Positions 31,306 through 43,440 of a DNA stretch of 64,000 nucleotides are shown here, one piece after another (within the stretch, counting starts at the first letter, position 1; the number at the start of each line of letters is the position of its first letter). This stretch comes from Charina bottae (Eukaryota; Chordata; Lepidosauria; Squamata; Charinaidae). A program made the position numbers and the translations under genes. Where the stretch lies: the NCBI GenBank assembly GCA_023362775.1, contig JALMGJ010000006.1, positions 58,619,501 to 58,683,500 on the forward strand, written 5' to 3'. The notes below the pieces were generated by a model. That model ran no database searches, was not told the origin of the DNA, and saw only the letters and a program-made list of their open reading frames with translations.

Positions 31306-34300
31306 GTTCATTATCATGCTTTCCATTGCAGAAAGCTTCTTCCTCTAATACATTAGGGATAGTGAGGATGATGGGAGCTGATTGAGTATCTCCACAGTCA
31401 ACCAGTTTTGCGGACATCTTATGTTTACGTCTCTTCCGCATATTTATGGTTCAATTGTCTATGCTTTCACATAAAATTAAATCCTGCTACATAGGTTGGA
31501 ACTTAGTCATAGTATTCAGGATTTCACTGTAAGGATTTGTGATTTCATCTAAAATTATTCACCATTTAGCTCAATCATACGAGTCAAAAACAGCTATACA
31601 GATCACACAGGGTAAGAGGTATTTTCAATTACCTTCTTGCTAATCTAACACTGTGGCCTTGTTTTTAAGGTTGGAATTATCTCTGCGGTTGTTGTTTACA
31701 TGAGCTATGCCATTTCCAAAAGGGACAAATAAAAATGACAACTTTTTTCAATTGGTATTATAGGCCACATGCTAACCTTCTTTTCTTTGGAAGAGTTTCA
31801 GAAAATCTCATTGTTGAGAGCAAATAAAAATTACATTAGTCTTTAGAGTAGGATTTTGTACATTCTTTCAAGGTTGTGTTCACAAAGGCAAAGCTGCAGT
31901 TAGCAGCAAAATTGATTGAATATGTACATTATTTGTCCCATAGCAGTTACAAACAAATATTTTAAAGGATAGCAGTGATAAGCAAGTACTTCAAAAGAGA
32001 GAATAAGCTGTTTCATATAAAAGTTAAGTAGCCATTAGATAGTTATTGTTTACCTGAGTAGCAGCCTTTTATAGACTCCATAGTTTATCAGCAGAGAATA
32101 CTTGTATTTTTGCATCAGTTTTGTAATGCATCGTAAGTATGGGAAAGGAATAATCCCTAGACAACAATAGTTTTTAAAGTATCAGCAGTTCATTAAATGT
32201 ATCCTCCGAAATTCCCATCCTCACTTAATGTTTTTCTGTCAGGTTCTAACTTCAGTCTAAAAGCAGAAGATGCATCACATCAGCTCAGATTATAAGAATT
32301 ATTATCCATGTAGCTGATGAGTCTCCCTGTTTTTAACACAGTAGCTGGTCCTGAGTGGGAGAAACTTATTTCCCCAGGGGATCTCCCAGTAGGATCTGTT
32401 CAGCTTCTGTCCAATTCATTACAAGACATCTGTTGCCCAACTTTCCATTGGCAGAAGGAAGACTGATTTCTTCCTTTCCTCCATGGATCCAGTTAAGAAA
32501 AATATAAACCTCTCATTATAAGTAGACACAAACAGCCTTCTTTTACTATTTGCATTAGCAAACCAATATCTAAACCAATACACAATTTTATTGGAATGGT
32601 ATGTTTACAACCAGAGATTTAGATTCTAACCAGATGTATATTCCTCCATGATCAGTTAAGAAAACAGCCTCCTCACCAACTCACACAGGAGCCCTGAGTA
32701 AGAGACTAAGAAGGTCTCTTACTGGGAGATAAATTAAATTCTAAAGGGGGAAAACAGTCTGGTCACTGAGATTTCAGTAAGCTTATTCTATCCCCTTTCA
32801 ATAAATCTTGGTAAAGAAACTCTGGAAGAATCTTGCTTTCTGTGGAGGTGAGATGGCCAAGGAGTTGACATTAATCTTGGCAACTAGACAGGTTTTCTCC
32901 TTGCTATAGTTGATTTTGACTTTGCAACATGTTTGGGACCACATTTTAAAATGTGGGTAGGGCTAGGATAAATAAGTAGATGTGCTGGACAAAAAACAAA
33001 TGTGATTTAAACTGAATTATTTCAACTCAAATAATGTTAAAGATTACATCTTACGTATTTATCATTTCCCCCTTTTTGTCACTGTAAAGATTAGAAATGT
33101 TGTACTGTTTTGAGGGACTCCAGGATTTCATTCTGAATTTCAGAAATTTGGAACTTCACCTTTTTCATCTGTGGTTTATGGGGCACATCCAGATATAAAA
33201 TGGACTTTTGTGGAAGGAGTGATGTGGATCTCAAAATAATTGTTTCCCTGCAAAGTTAAAAGCAGATTGGGGGTTGGGGGTAGGGGTGGGGACAATGGAC
33301 ATGGATTTATAACAAATCCATGACACTTGCTTCAGAGAGTAGGATATGATGGTCACAACATTGTTGATTACAGCTCTCATGAGTTTTAGTTGCAGCATAA
33401 GGCTGAGAACTGAATACCATATACACCAGCCACTTACCAGTCCCTGGCTCCTACAATCCTGGATTCAGCCCAAGATCCCAATCATCCAGAAACATGAACA
33501 TTGTCCAAGAAAGTTGTGACTAAGTCCTTGTACAAAAGTAGCATGCATTTCTATAGGGATGAGTGATCAGGGATGCCAAGTATTAGAAACTTATTTGGAG
33601 TAGACTCATGAGAAGGCTAGTTCCCAGCCCTCCTGTACCTGAGATTTCTGGGGGGTACCCACAAAAGAGGGAATTTCTTTCACCTCTGTGTTGGATGTGC
33701 AAGGTTTCAGTCTTCACTCATGGTATAATACACAAGTAAACTGTGATCTCCTGGTAAGTGAAGTTGAGGACTGCAAGTTATTTGTTTTTTCTCTATTTTA
33801 TAAGAGGATGCTGTGGGCCCAATATGTACCCATAAGACTGAACTCTACCATGAGTTTTCTGTTTGCTAGCCATCCAAAAATTCCTTAAACTCAATCAAGA
33901 ACTGACCTCCTTCTTGGCTATATCACCATTGCCTACAATCTATTCCAATCTATTCCTATGTGAGAAGCCAAGTGGAAAGAGGCAGGGTGCATAGTGTGGA
34001 CCAACATCTCCAAATGCAAAGCAATGATATGCTCAAGCATTTCCCTCCTGGAGAAGAGGTGCAAGGAAGGAAAAGAAACTTGTTTGTGGTGACTGCAGAG
34101 CTGCCTGCAATTAGATGATACTGAATGACAGGCAGTGTGGTGAAAGCAGTGGAGTGATTTCTGGATACAGATGGGTTTTTCTGTGCATTGGGTGACACTC
34201 ATTGACTGAAAATGGTCCTTTTCTCGCATGGTAGAGGAAAGAGCACAGAGGTACTGGAAAAGTATGAGGGAACTTCCTATTTTCAGTAGATGAGGTACAG

Positions 34301-34324
34301 GACATGGGGACCTTTATCTCTCTA
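31306..34324. other. 3-kb stretch without recognisable gene
   Basis: A minus-strand frame at 31306-31441 (MRKRRKHKMSAKLVDCGDTQ...) continues into the hAT element and looks like a chance frame, though a decayed coding origin cannot be excluded. The remainder is A+T-rich with no motif; a G-rich patch lies at 33268-33291. Confidence 0.4.
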
Positions 34325-34432
34325 TATGTTCTTGGACTACAGCTCCTATATAATACTGGGGTGGCAGGGACTTAGAGGAGTTGGAGTCCAACAACATTTG
34401 AAGGGCTACAGGTTTCTCACCTTCTGATAAAG
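34325..34432. repeat. Old DNA-transposon-like fragment
   Basis: GGACTACAGCTCC at the left and GGAGTTGGAGTCCAACAAC at the right form an imperfect inverted arrangement seen in widespread vertebrate MITE-like repeats. No target duplication is visible. Confidence 0.35.
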
Positions 34433-34445
34433 GACAATCTTTGAT

Positions 34446-34840
34446 TAGGCTGAACATATTTCCTTGAGACAAAAACAGGACATTGGGATGGCAAAACGGG
34501 ATGGGGTCTTATGTAATATTCCATATTCATGAAAAAGACAGGGGTCACCACCCCCAGGTCCACGCAATTGGCTCCTGCCTGCAAACCCCGCCCCCCAGTC
34601 CACATGATTGGCTCCCGCCTGCAAACCCTGCCCTCCTTTGCTGTGCGCTGATAGGCAGGAGGGCTTCCTCTTCCGGGCTACCTCCAATCAGCAGCTCCGG
34701 CTCGGATCCTCTTTCCACGCCATTCCCGCCAGGTTTAAAAAATGGGACAAAATTGAGATTTTTATCAAAACAACAGGATGCTTGAAAAATGCTAAAAAAA
34801 CGGGACTGTCCCATTCAAAACAGGATGTATGGTCAGCCTA
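34446..34840. mobile_element. hAT MITE, TAGGCTGACCATA family (395 bp)
   Basis: Imperfect terminal inverted repeats TAGGCTGAACATA and TATGGTCAGCCTA with a perfect 8-bp target duplication TCTTTGAT at 34438-34445 and 34841-34848. The inner left flank has AAACAGGACATTGGG and the right has CCATTCAAAACAGGATG, again inverted. The centre is GC-rich, with ATTGG/CCAAT motifs and CAAACCC-type repeats shared with the short hAT at 51764-52009. Non-coding. Confidence 0.82.
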
Positions 34841-34848
34841 TCTTTGAT

Positions 34849-36218
34849 GGCAGCCTCACAAATATAAAATAAAACTTTTGCCACTCAGCTGATAGCTGAA
34901 ATTTTCAAGTTCCAGTTCAATTTTTTTTCTGTACAGCTTTGTTTAGTGCAGAACAAAATACTGATCTCCTTTTCCCCCCTTCACAATTCATCCCAAGCTG
35001 TTTTTAATCTAGTGACAATATCAAATAGACTCTATTGATATCTCTTGCCATACTATAAAAACTAAACAAATACATTCAAACTGGTTTTTTCTTTCAAAGA
35101 ACAGTCATTCATGCAGCCAGTCCTGGTGGGTCACTTAGTCATTATTCTGTGTGAAAGCACTAATACATCTAAAGTTGTAGAAGGTCAGAATGAACAACAA
35201 GGTATCAGACCAACATCTGTTGATAAGTATGAATAGGTTTTATAAAATAAAAGGCCCCCAGATAGGATAGCCAAGGCACTCCTGTTATCAACATGAATTA
35301 AACTGAACCATCAGAGATTATACATTGATTTTATCTGCAGCCTTGTAAATCTCTCTTTCTTTCTCTTTCTGTCTCTCTGTGTTTGTGTATGCACGCATAT
35401 ATCTTTGTGTTTGTGTGGACTACAAGAGGTAGGCTGGTTGTGAAGAAAAAATAGGATCACGTCATGGGCATCATTCTAAACTATGCATTATGGCTTTTGC
35501 CAATTACAACATTAATATACAGAGAATTGTGTTTTGATCATGGGAATTATTCTGAAAAAACTGGCATGAAAATCTCTGTCATGAAAATTGCAGCTTTGCA
35601 TTTGCTTACTGTCTATGAGATGAAGGATATAGGAAACAAAAAATAAATCAAATTATGTTGAAACAGGTTTCCTATATAATTTGCATGATGTGAATTCATC
35701 AGAAGTTTTTTCCTGTCCCCAGATTTGCTAGTGACAAAATCTCTATTGTTCCCTTGGAAAGAGGTCTACACAAACAGTGACATTACATTTTTAGTAATAA
35801 TGAACTTAACCAAACACTGGCTACAAGTGTTATTCAGCTATATCTGCTGGAACAATGACTCTGGTTCCAAGTGATGTCTGGATTCACACACTGAAGAAGC
35901 TACAGTTTAAGTTTCAAAAAGTCACAATAGCTGGGCTCACATGTAAAGCTAAGCTGAAACCACACCACACTATGGTTTAATGCGATATGTTAAACTTATG
36001 CCAGCACTTTTACCCTTACAGCTTTAAGTATTTAATTATTCTTTCTAAGTTACCTTTAGCTAACAATGAAGCTATATCCAGAAATCTGCAGATAAGTCAA
36101 ATACCAACCCATAATTAATTTTTAAAAAATTTATAGAAATAAATAATGGGTACCCCAGACTTTTCTAAGTGCAGCATTGCTATTATGAATTTGACAGCCT
36201 ACATATTTTAGGTCTCTC
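34849..36218. other. No gene; one palindromic-repeat remnant
   Basis: At 35935-36000 GCTGGGCTCACATG and CACTATGGTTTAATGCG resemble the AAACCATGGTTT family seen at 5643-5795. A CT-rich run lies at 35350-35380. Nothing else is recognised. Confidence 0.4.
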
Positions 36219-36245
36219 TCTGTGTGTGTGCGTGTGTGTGTGTGT
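36219..36245. repeat. (GT)n microsatellite
   Basis: GT-rich run immediately left of the long minisatellite, with one GC interruption. Confidence 0.85.
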
Positions 36246-36263
36246 CCCCACGCTTCCAGTCAG

Positions 36264-38022
36264 TTTTGATTTTCCAGTTTTCTCGTTTTTCTCTATTTTC
36301 CCACGACCTCCATTTTCTCGACTTTCTCGATTTTCCCACGACTTCCATTTTCTCGATTTTCTCGTCATTCTCAATTTTCCCACGACCTCCATTTTCTTGA
36401 TTTTCTTGATTTTCTCCATTTTCCCACGACCTCATTTTCTCGTTCTTCTTGTTTTTCCCATGACCTTGTTTTTCTCGATTTTCCCACGAACTCGATTTTC
36501 TCAATTTTCTCGATTTTCCGATGATCTCATTTTTCTTGATTTTCCCATGAACTCGATTTTCTCGATTTTCCAGTTTTCTCATTATTCTCGATTTTCTCAC
36601 AACCTTCATTTTCTCAATTTTCTCGATTTTACCATGACCTCCATTTTCTCGATTTTCTCGATTATCACACGACCTCCATTTTCTCGATTTTTTCATTTTT
36701 CTCTGACCTAAATTTTCTCAATTTTCTTGGGTTTCCGACGACCTCCATTTTCTCAATTTGTCGATTTCCTCGATTTTCTCATGACCTCGATTTTCTTGAT
36801 TTTCCAGTTTTCTCATTATTCTCGATTTTCCCACGACCTCCATTTTCTCGATTTTCTCGTTATTCTCGATTTTCCCATGACCTCGATTTTTTTGATTTTC
36901 CACTTTTCTCATTCTTGATTTTCTCAGAACCTCCATTTCCTTGATTTTCTCGATTTACTTGATTTTCTCGATTTTCACACAACCACCATTTTCTCGACTT
37001 TCTCAATTTTCCCACGACCTCCATTTCCTTGATTTTCTTGATTTTCACACAACCTCCATTTTCTCAATTTTCTCGATTTTCCCACATTCTCCATTTTCTC
37101 GATTTTCTCGATTTTCTCGAATTTCCCACATCCTCGATTTTCTCGATTTTCCAGTTTTCTCATTATTCTTGATTTTCCCACGACCTCCATTTTCTCGATT
37201 TTCTCGATTTTCCCATGACCTCGATTTTCTTGATTTACTTGATTTTCTAGATTTTCACACAACCACCATTTTCTCGACTTTCTCGATTTTCCCACGACCT
37301 CGATTTTCTCGATTTTCTCAATTTTTCCACGACGTCCATTTTCTCAATTTTCTCTATTTTCCCACGACCTCCATTTTCTCGATTTTCCAGTTTTCTCGTT
37401 ATTCTCGATTTCCCCACGACCTCCATTTTCTCGATGTTCTCGATTTTCCCATGACCTCGATTTTCTCAATTTACTCGATTTTCTCGATTTTCCCACAACC
37501 TCCATTTTCTCGACTTTCTCATTCTCGATTTTCCCACAACCTCCATTTTCACAATTTTCTTGTTTTTCTTGATTTTATCGATTTTCACACGACACCTCTT
37601 TCCTCGAGTTTATCGATTTTCCCACGAACTCCATTTCCTCGATTTCCTCGATTTTCCCACGACCTCATTTTTTTCAATTTTCTAGTTTTCTGATTTTTCT
37701 CGATTTTCCCATGACCACCATTTTCTCGATTTTCTCAATTTTCTCGATTTAATTGTTATTCTCGATTTTCCCACGACCTCCATTTTCTCAATTTTCTAAT
37801 TTTTCTCAATTTTCCCATGACCTTGATTTTCTCAATTTTCTCGATTTTCCAACTACCTGCATTTTCTCGATTTTCTCGATTTTCCAGTTTTCGCGTTTTT
37901 CTCTATTTTCCCACGACCTCCATTTTCTCGATTTTCTTGATTTTACCACGTCCTCCATTTTCTCGATTTTCTTGATTTTCCTACAACTTCAATTTTCTCG
38001 AGTTTTCCATGACCTCAATTTA
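36264..38022. repeat. 1.76-kb CpG-bearing pyrimidine-rich minisatellite
   Basis: The array is built from a decamer TTTTCTCGAT and a second block TTTTCCCACGACCTCCA, usually two decamers plus one block, giving a period near 35 bp with much variation. CpG positions vary among CG, TG and CA (TCTCGATT, TCTTGATT, TCTCAATT; CCACGACC, CCATGACC, CCACAACC). The plus strand is very poor in G. Because the decamer is not a multiple of three, all frames cycle every 10 codons and long artefactual frames arise on both strands (for example 36941-37693 and 36208-36696). Confidence 0.95.
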
Positions 38023-40695
38023 CAGAATTACAGAAGATAAGGCAGAGACAAAAATGTTGATCTTCAGAAATCAATATGATATACAGCTAAACTCAGCAAA
38101 AACTTCTCCACAAAAGTTTATAAGCCAAACAACCCAGTCCTAGGTACTAAAATGGTCAATATCTGGCTATGCTGATATTAGGCTGGCTAAGCATCCATAT
38201 GATTGATTTCACTTTGCAAGCTTTCAGAATGAGTTTGAAGGTTAAATTAATGTCTTCATTCCTGCCAACATGAAATGCCAAAAACGAGAAGTGTTGCAGA
38301 TACAATAGTGGCAAAAATTCCTTTTGGGAAAAAGAAAAAGACTACCACCACCAGCAGCAGGAACAACAACAACAACAACAACACTTGGAGCTTTACCCTA
38401 GATACCTCTGTTACTGATAATACCCTTGTTTAGTCTTACTTCCACATTTCTCTGAATAGGAGCTGCAGAGCTGTCAAGCTAGTGTTTCTCTTACTAGACC
38501 TAAAACTCCAGAGCCAGGAGAATAGCTCCCTCCAGATGGGAAAATGGAGCAACTGCATCTCAAAAATAAACCATCACAAAACCAAAGGAGTTTTGCAATA
38601 ATTTTAACTACACTGCAGCTGTGCCAGAAATAAACTCAGTTCTCCAGCTCTGTTTAAGCTAAGGCTACTCAGAGCTGCTTTCAAACTAGCCCAGAATTCC
38701 CATGTGTAAGAGCCTGGAATATATGTTGAATTCAGCCCTCTCCTGCACATGTCCATTAGGGAGGGGTCTGTGGAGAAGCTTCCACTGCTCTCAGATCTGG
38801 GCTGCAAATATCCAGACAGGCACTAGATGGCAGCAAAAAGGAGTTTCTGTATTTCGTTGCTGGTATTAAATGGTCCTCATTTTTTTGCAGTGCAAATCTG
38901 GTAGCTCTATTTCAATGTGCTGGGAATTCTTTAGAACAACATGCAGCCTAGACTAATTTTAGGCTGGCCCTGTGGGTTTTAAGTCCAGCTGAAGTTTAAA
39001 TAGGTTGTACCTTGGCTTTTCCCATGTTCTGTCCTTTCTCTGCTTCTTTTATTTTGTCTCTTCTGCCAGATACCGTTTGGTTCCTCATGGGCCATGGGCT
39101 GGCTGGCTCTCTCTTTCTCTCTCTTGCTGGAACCAGCAGAAAAATTAATTTCCCAGCAGAAGTGACAAATCCTCTTCATCCATCATCTTGTTTAGTTAAG
39201 ATACTTCCCCAAGCCAGCTTACATAATGTTTTTCCCCCAAAGGAAGATGATTCCGAATGTAAAATGCTAAACCCCTCCAAAATATACAACAAGAAAAAAA
39301 AGTTGTCTGTTTTCTTTACCATATTCTCAGGAAATCTAAGATGACCCATTTTAAAGGTAAAATATCTGAAGAGAAAGGAAATTTTTCTTTCAGGAAATAC
39401 ATGTTGGATGTTTCTATGGTTAAATGTATGGTCAGAACTTTGACATTTCATTTGCACTGTGTTCCAGGACAACCTGCCAGCAGTAGAACAGCAATGATTT
39501 CAGTCAAATGAAAATAATCTAGCTACAATCAGCTACAATCTAAAATCCTGAAATCATTGACTGATGATAAGTATTAGGTTCTTTCTGCCCTGGCCTCCTA
39601 TTTAAAGTCTCATCAGGGCTCTGCTTTTCTTTATAGTCCTCTTATATCTCCTCCTTGTAAACATGATAGCTTTCTAATCTTACCTCAGGACCAAGGAAAA
39701 TGTGGTAAGAGGAGACCAACTTGTTTAGATCAGCCTTCCTGACTTAATGCATCCCTAGGAAAATGACCGTATGCCCCCTATCTTGGATGTACCTCCAGAC
39801 CTTTTCCAAAACTTACCACCAAACTGTATTTTTTAAGTGACAGGAGGATAAAATTATTAAAATGAATCATATTCACTGTTTTTAAGATGCATTCAATCAG
39901 CCTGTAAGTTGTTTGCATATTGGACTATGCTGACTGAGAATCAGGGCACTTGAAGGCGAAATATATCTGGAGGTTGGAGATAATCATTTACTGAAATGCA
40001 TATAAATTGGACTTTAGTTATTTTTCTTTCCTGACTGAAAAGTTTGATTATGCTTTTTAAAAAATGTGATAATTTTCTCTTGCGTATGTGCATGTGTTTG
40101 ATTATTATTGCACTTTTTTAACTGAGTGGGTATCATTACATATCTGTGCACACACTCATAAGGAATAAAACTGGATTGTTCTGAGCACCTGCTGTGTAAA
40201 GATAATCAGTCCTATGATTTCTTCCTCCCTGAGGGTGGCACAGTTTTTAACATTGGTTTTATTTGTTTAAAAGTAATTTTACTTTCACACACACACACAT
40301 CTCCAAGTTCCCTTTTCTTTCCTTGTGTCATGTTTTTAATTTCATTAGCTTTCTATTTCTTAAAGTTTTTCTTTGCTCCGCATGATGTGGCATACTTGAA
40401 AAGGAGTAACATAGATATTTATGGTTTACAATTCATACTTCTGGTATTCGAGCATCTTTCTTTGCAAAGCAGAGGCAATATCGCAATACCTTTATCGGAC
40501 CAACTGAAGTTTTACAAAATAGTGGTATGCTTTTTTGTTTCCAACAACTTTTTTTTTTCTAGTTAAAAACTGAGGGGGGAGGGGAAGCAGAAGAGTGATG
40601 TGCTTGATTTTGAGCTATGTCTGTGTTAGTTGACATTAGTTGGAAGAAGAAAGAGCCTTTAAAAATGTAAATACTATTAGTTATAAAATATTGTT
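38023..40695. other. No gene seen
   Basis: A+T-rich sequence; CAA run at 38368-38382 and a short AC run at 40287-40300. A 110-codon plus frame (39012-39344) and a 98-codon minus frame (39176-39472) show no domain. None is supported as an exon. Confidence 0.45.
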
Positions 40696-40984
40696 AAAAA
40701 GCAACTAGGGGAAGCTTCTGAATGAGGTTCTGTGGTGGACTAGATGTCTCCGAAGGAGTGGAGATGGTGCTGCAGCAGTGAACGGTGGCCAGTGGAGATT
40801 TCTGGATGGCACAGTCTTTCTGGATAAAGGAGAGACCGAGAGATCGCCCACCTACACCCCAGACTGCTGCTCCACGTGAGGAGGCTGTGGGATGGAAGTA
40901 TTGTGGTTTTCACATGAATACAGCAGCAGGGGTCATGGGAGAACCAGCTTGCTCGCACACACAAGCACAGCCTTTTAAAGGATA

Positions 40985-41075
40985 TTAAGTTTGTTTGTTT
41001 ATTTATTTATTTATTATTTGAATTTATCCCCGCCCATCTCTACCATGGTAGACTCTGGGCGAATGTTCAACCAAA
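40985..41075 (-). mobile_element. L2-type tail fragment in L1 5' region
   Basis: TTTATTTATTTATTATTTG followed by AATTTATCCCCGCCCATCTC is the terminal part of the L2-tailed group in minus orientation, as at 11384-11440. Confidence 0.6.
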
Positions 41076-41782
41076 CGCTCACCTTCTTAATCACTTTTGG
41101 ATACAGTCAATTTACAGTTGAAAAGAGGTCTTTGAAAACAGTGGGATAACGAAAACAATTCTCAATGAGTCAGCCTTCCTACTGAAATACTAGCACAAAG
41201 AGGAAAATAATATTTTTGAAAAGACTTTAAAATAATAGCAAAGAGCTTAACTTTTTGACTAAGAAAGTTATAAATGGATAAAGGGGACTGTATAAGCTTG
41301 AAAGATTAATATTTTGATGAAAGTGCTTTTGGTGCTATTTGGAATTAATTAAATAAACAGACCAGACCATGGGAAGGTTGATTGTCTGACATCAAAGGGA
41401 AAAGGCAATTGGTTGAATTTACAAAACAAGGAGATAAGTGCAATATGAGATTGACAGTGTCATTAAAACTAAGGAAAGATAGATTGGACTAAAGCCTTAA
41501 GGAAATAGAAAAGGCAAAAGATGAAAAAAAAGTGGAGAAGCCTGCCTTTACTTTCATCTTCATAACTGATTTACAGATTCACCTTCATAACTAATAAACT
41601 GATTTATAATTTCTGGATTATAAATAAAAGAATGGTGACCACCAGATAAGCTGCAAGGCTTGCTGAGGGAAGGAGAGGTTCGTTGGAGCAACTGACAGAA
41701 AAGGGGATTACTCCACAAATATTACAAAAAATGTTTCAAGAGATGGGGAAGCAGGTATCTGAATTTGTCAAATCTGTTAAAA

Positions 41783-41965
41783 GTGAGTTTTATTTATTTA
41801 TTTATCTATCTTATTTATACCCCGCCTATCCCCTCCCTAATGGAGGGCTCTAGGCGGCTTACAATCATGTAAATTCAATTTATACAATCATATCATATAT
41901 TACAGTACCCGCACGATTAGGGAGGGGGTGAGGGAACCGGCTCTTCTTTTCCAGGTTGGTTGCTT
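41783..41965 (-). mobile_element. 5'-truncated copy of the long L2-tailed SINE
   Basis: Matches 10610-10775 closely: TTATTTATACCCCGCCTATC, the GGAGGGCTCTAGGCGGCTTA hairpin region, GTACCCGCACGATTAGGGAG and GGGAACCGGCTCTTC. It lacks the tRNA head. It sits in the ORF1 region of the old L1. Confidence 0.8.
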
Positions 41966-42296
41966 TTGAAGGGAGAATGGAAATGTAAAGATGAAAGAGG
42001 AGATGAAAAGAAGTTACAATAAATGCAGAATCTATAGAGTATTTTATGGGAGAAGTTAAACAAATTAATGACAAAGCGAAAATTTTAGAAAGTAAAACAG
42101 AAATAATAAATAGAGATATGGAAAAGGATTTAGACAAGCTGGCGTTACTGGAATTGAGAGAAAAAGAATTCTGCTTGAGATTCAGAGCAGTTCCAGAAGA
42201 TCCTGGAGAAGAGACCAGAGAAAATCTTTAACAAACTTTTTGGAATGGGATGAAGATGATATGGAGGCAGAAATTGACAAAGTCTATACAATAAAT

Positions 42297-42734
42297 CAGA
42301 GCTTTCCAAACTTTTCATGTTGGTGACACACTTTTTAGACATGCATCATTTCGCGACACACTCTTACAGCAGGGCACAAGGCAGGCACTGGGACCTGCGC
42401 GGAATCACAGCAGGTTTGGAGGCAGCAAGGCAGGCACTAGGACCTGCGCGGAATCCTGGCAGGGCTCAGAGGCAGCAGCAGCTGTGACACACCCAGACAC
42501 TGCAGCCGACACACTAACGTGTCCCGACACACAGCTTGGAATTTGTTGTTGTTCAGTCATTTAGTCGTGTCTGACTCTTCGTGACCTCATGGACCATAGC
42601 ACACCAGGCCTTTCTGTCCTCCACTGCCTCCTGGAGTTTACTCAAGTTCATGTTCATTATATCGGTGATGCTATCTAACCATCTCATCCTCTGCCGTCCC
42701 CTTCTCCTTTTGCCTTCAGTCTTGGAAAGCTCTG
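42297..42734. mobile_element. hAT MITE, GC-rich family, copy 3, with BovB inserted
   Basis: Termini CAGAGCTTTCC and GGAAAGCTCTG with a perfect 8-bp target duplication CAATAAAT at 42289-42296 and 42735-42742, inside L1 ORF1. Its interior differs from copies 1 and 2: it has a direct repeat of GGCAGGCACTGGGACCTGCG with GGCAGGCACTAGGACCTGCG, and ends ACACTAACGTGTCCCGACAC. A BovB tail interrupts the right end; removing it leaves about 250 bp. Confidence 0.9.
42543..42722 (-). mobile_element. BovB tail inserted in the hAT MITE
   Basis: Left edge TTGTTGTTGTTCAGTCATTTAG is the reverse complement of the BovB tail; the sequence continues to CCTTTTGCCTTCAGTC. The repeat CTTGGAA on both sides (42536-42542 and 42721-42727) is a plausible short target duplication and rejoins the MITE end as CTTGGAAAGCTCTG. 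Only the last ~180 bp of BovB are present. Confidence 0.88.
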
Positions 42735-43193
42735 CAATAAATACATGATTTGCAAAATTAAGAAATGTACTAAGGAATATTCTTATGCACTTTGTCAGAA
42801 AGAAGACCAGAGATCAAGTTTCGCAGCAGCATTTTACTACCAGACTGAAGATTAATAATGCAGATGTGATTGTACTTAAAGAAATCCCGATCAGAATACT
42901 GCGCAAACAAAAAGAATACTTTTTTTTGACTGACAAGTTCAAACAAAAAAATATACCATTTCAAAGGGATAAATTGGAAGGAGTGATATTCACTTTTAAA
43001 CAATAGAGATTCAGACTGAACTCAGTCCAAAAAGCAAGAAAATTTCTAAAAAAGTTTAAAGGGGAATTGGAAGAAATGCAAATGGAGTGACAAAGGGCCC
43101 TAAGCAATAGACACAACAAGAAATTAACGAGGAGACCATCACATTAGGCACTACAGGCATTGACTTTTCTAAGTTTGTGGTATAAATATGGAT

Positions 43194-43440
43194 TTTAAAT
43201 GCCTAACATGGAATATAAATGGAACAAATGTTTCTCAAAAAAGAAGAAATTTTTAAAATTATTTTAAAAAATCGAAACGAGATGTAGTTTGTTTACAAGA
43301 AACTCATATTAGAAAAAAGGATACAAAACATTTGATCTCCAAAAATTTGGGTGAAGAATTTATTTCAGCAGGAGTCAAAAAGAGAAATGTTTTGTATATA
43401 ACCCCCCAATTACAACCCGAACTGATACTGACTGATGATT
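43194..43440 (+). pseudogene. L1 ORF2 endonuclease N-terminus
   Basis: ATG at 43194 reads MDFKCLTWNINGTNVSQKRRNFKNYF, then DVVCLQETHIRKKDTKHLIS. TWNINGT and LQETH are the first two catalytic-site motifs of the L1 apurinic-like endonuclease, which nicks target DNA. The frame stops (TGA/TAG at about 43434-43442) and the D-N and SDH motifs are not present; sequence jumps after 43510 to a much later part of ORF2. Confidence 0.85.

Larger units (their letters stand above)
41970..43090 (+). pseudogene. L1 ORF1 (RNA-binding protein) remnant
   Basis: Pieces in order: a coiled-coil-like segment (EVKQINDKAKILESKTEIINRDMEKDL, 42046-42140), LRFRAVPEDPGEETREN (start of the RRM, 42175-42231), a frameshift, LEWDEDDMEAEIDKVYTIN (to 42296), then after the hAT insertion RNVLRNILMHFVRKKTRDQV, NADVIVLKEIPIRILRKQKEY and KLEGVIFTFKQ (C-terminal domain, to 43006), with stops at 43004 and 43087. 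The order matches squamate L1 ORF1p, which binds its own RNA. Frameshifts, stops and a 438-bp insertion make it inactive. Confidence 0.85.

Noticed and set aside
31306..31441. Minus frame starting MRKRRKHKMSAKLV as a gene
   Set aside because: It is short, runs into a hAT MITE, and has no recognisable domain.
36208..37693. Long open frames on both strands (162, 180 and 250 codons) with FSRFSRFSHDLHF-type repeats
   Set aside because: They are translations of the decamer minisatellite; every frame and strand is open because the unit rarely contains stops.
36264..38022. Possible CRISPR-like array
   Set aside because: The units are contiguous and degenerate without unique spacers, and the surrounding repeats are those of a vertebrate nuclear genome.
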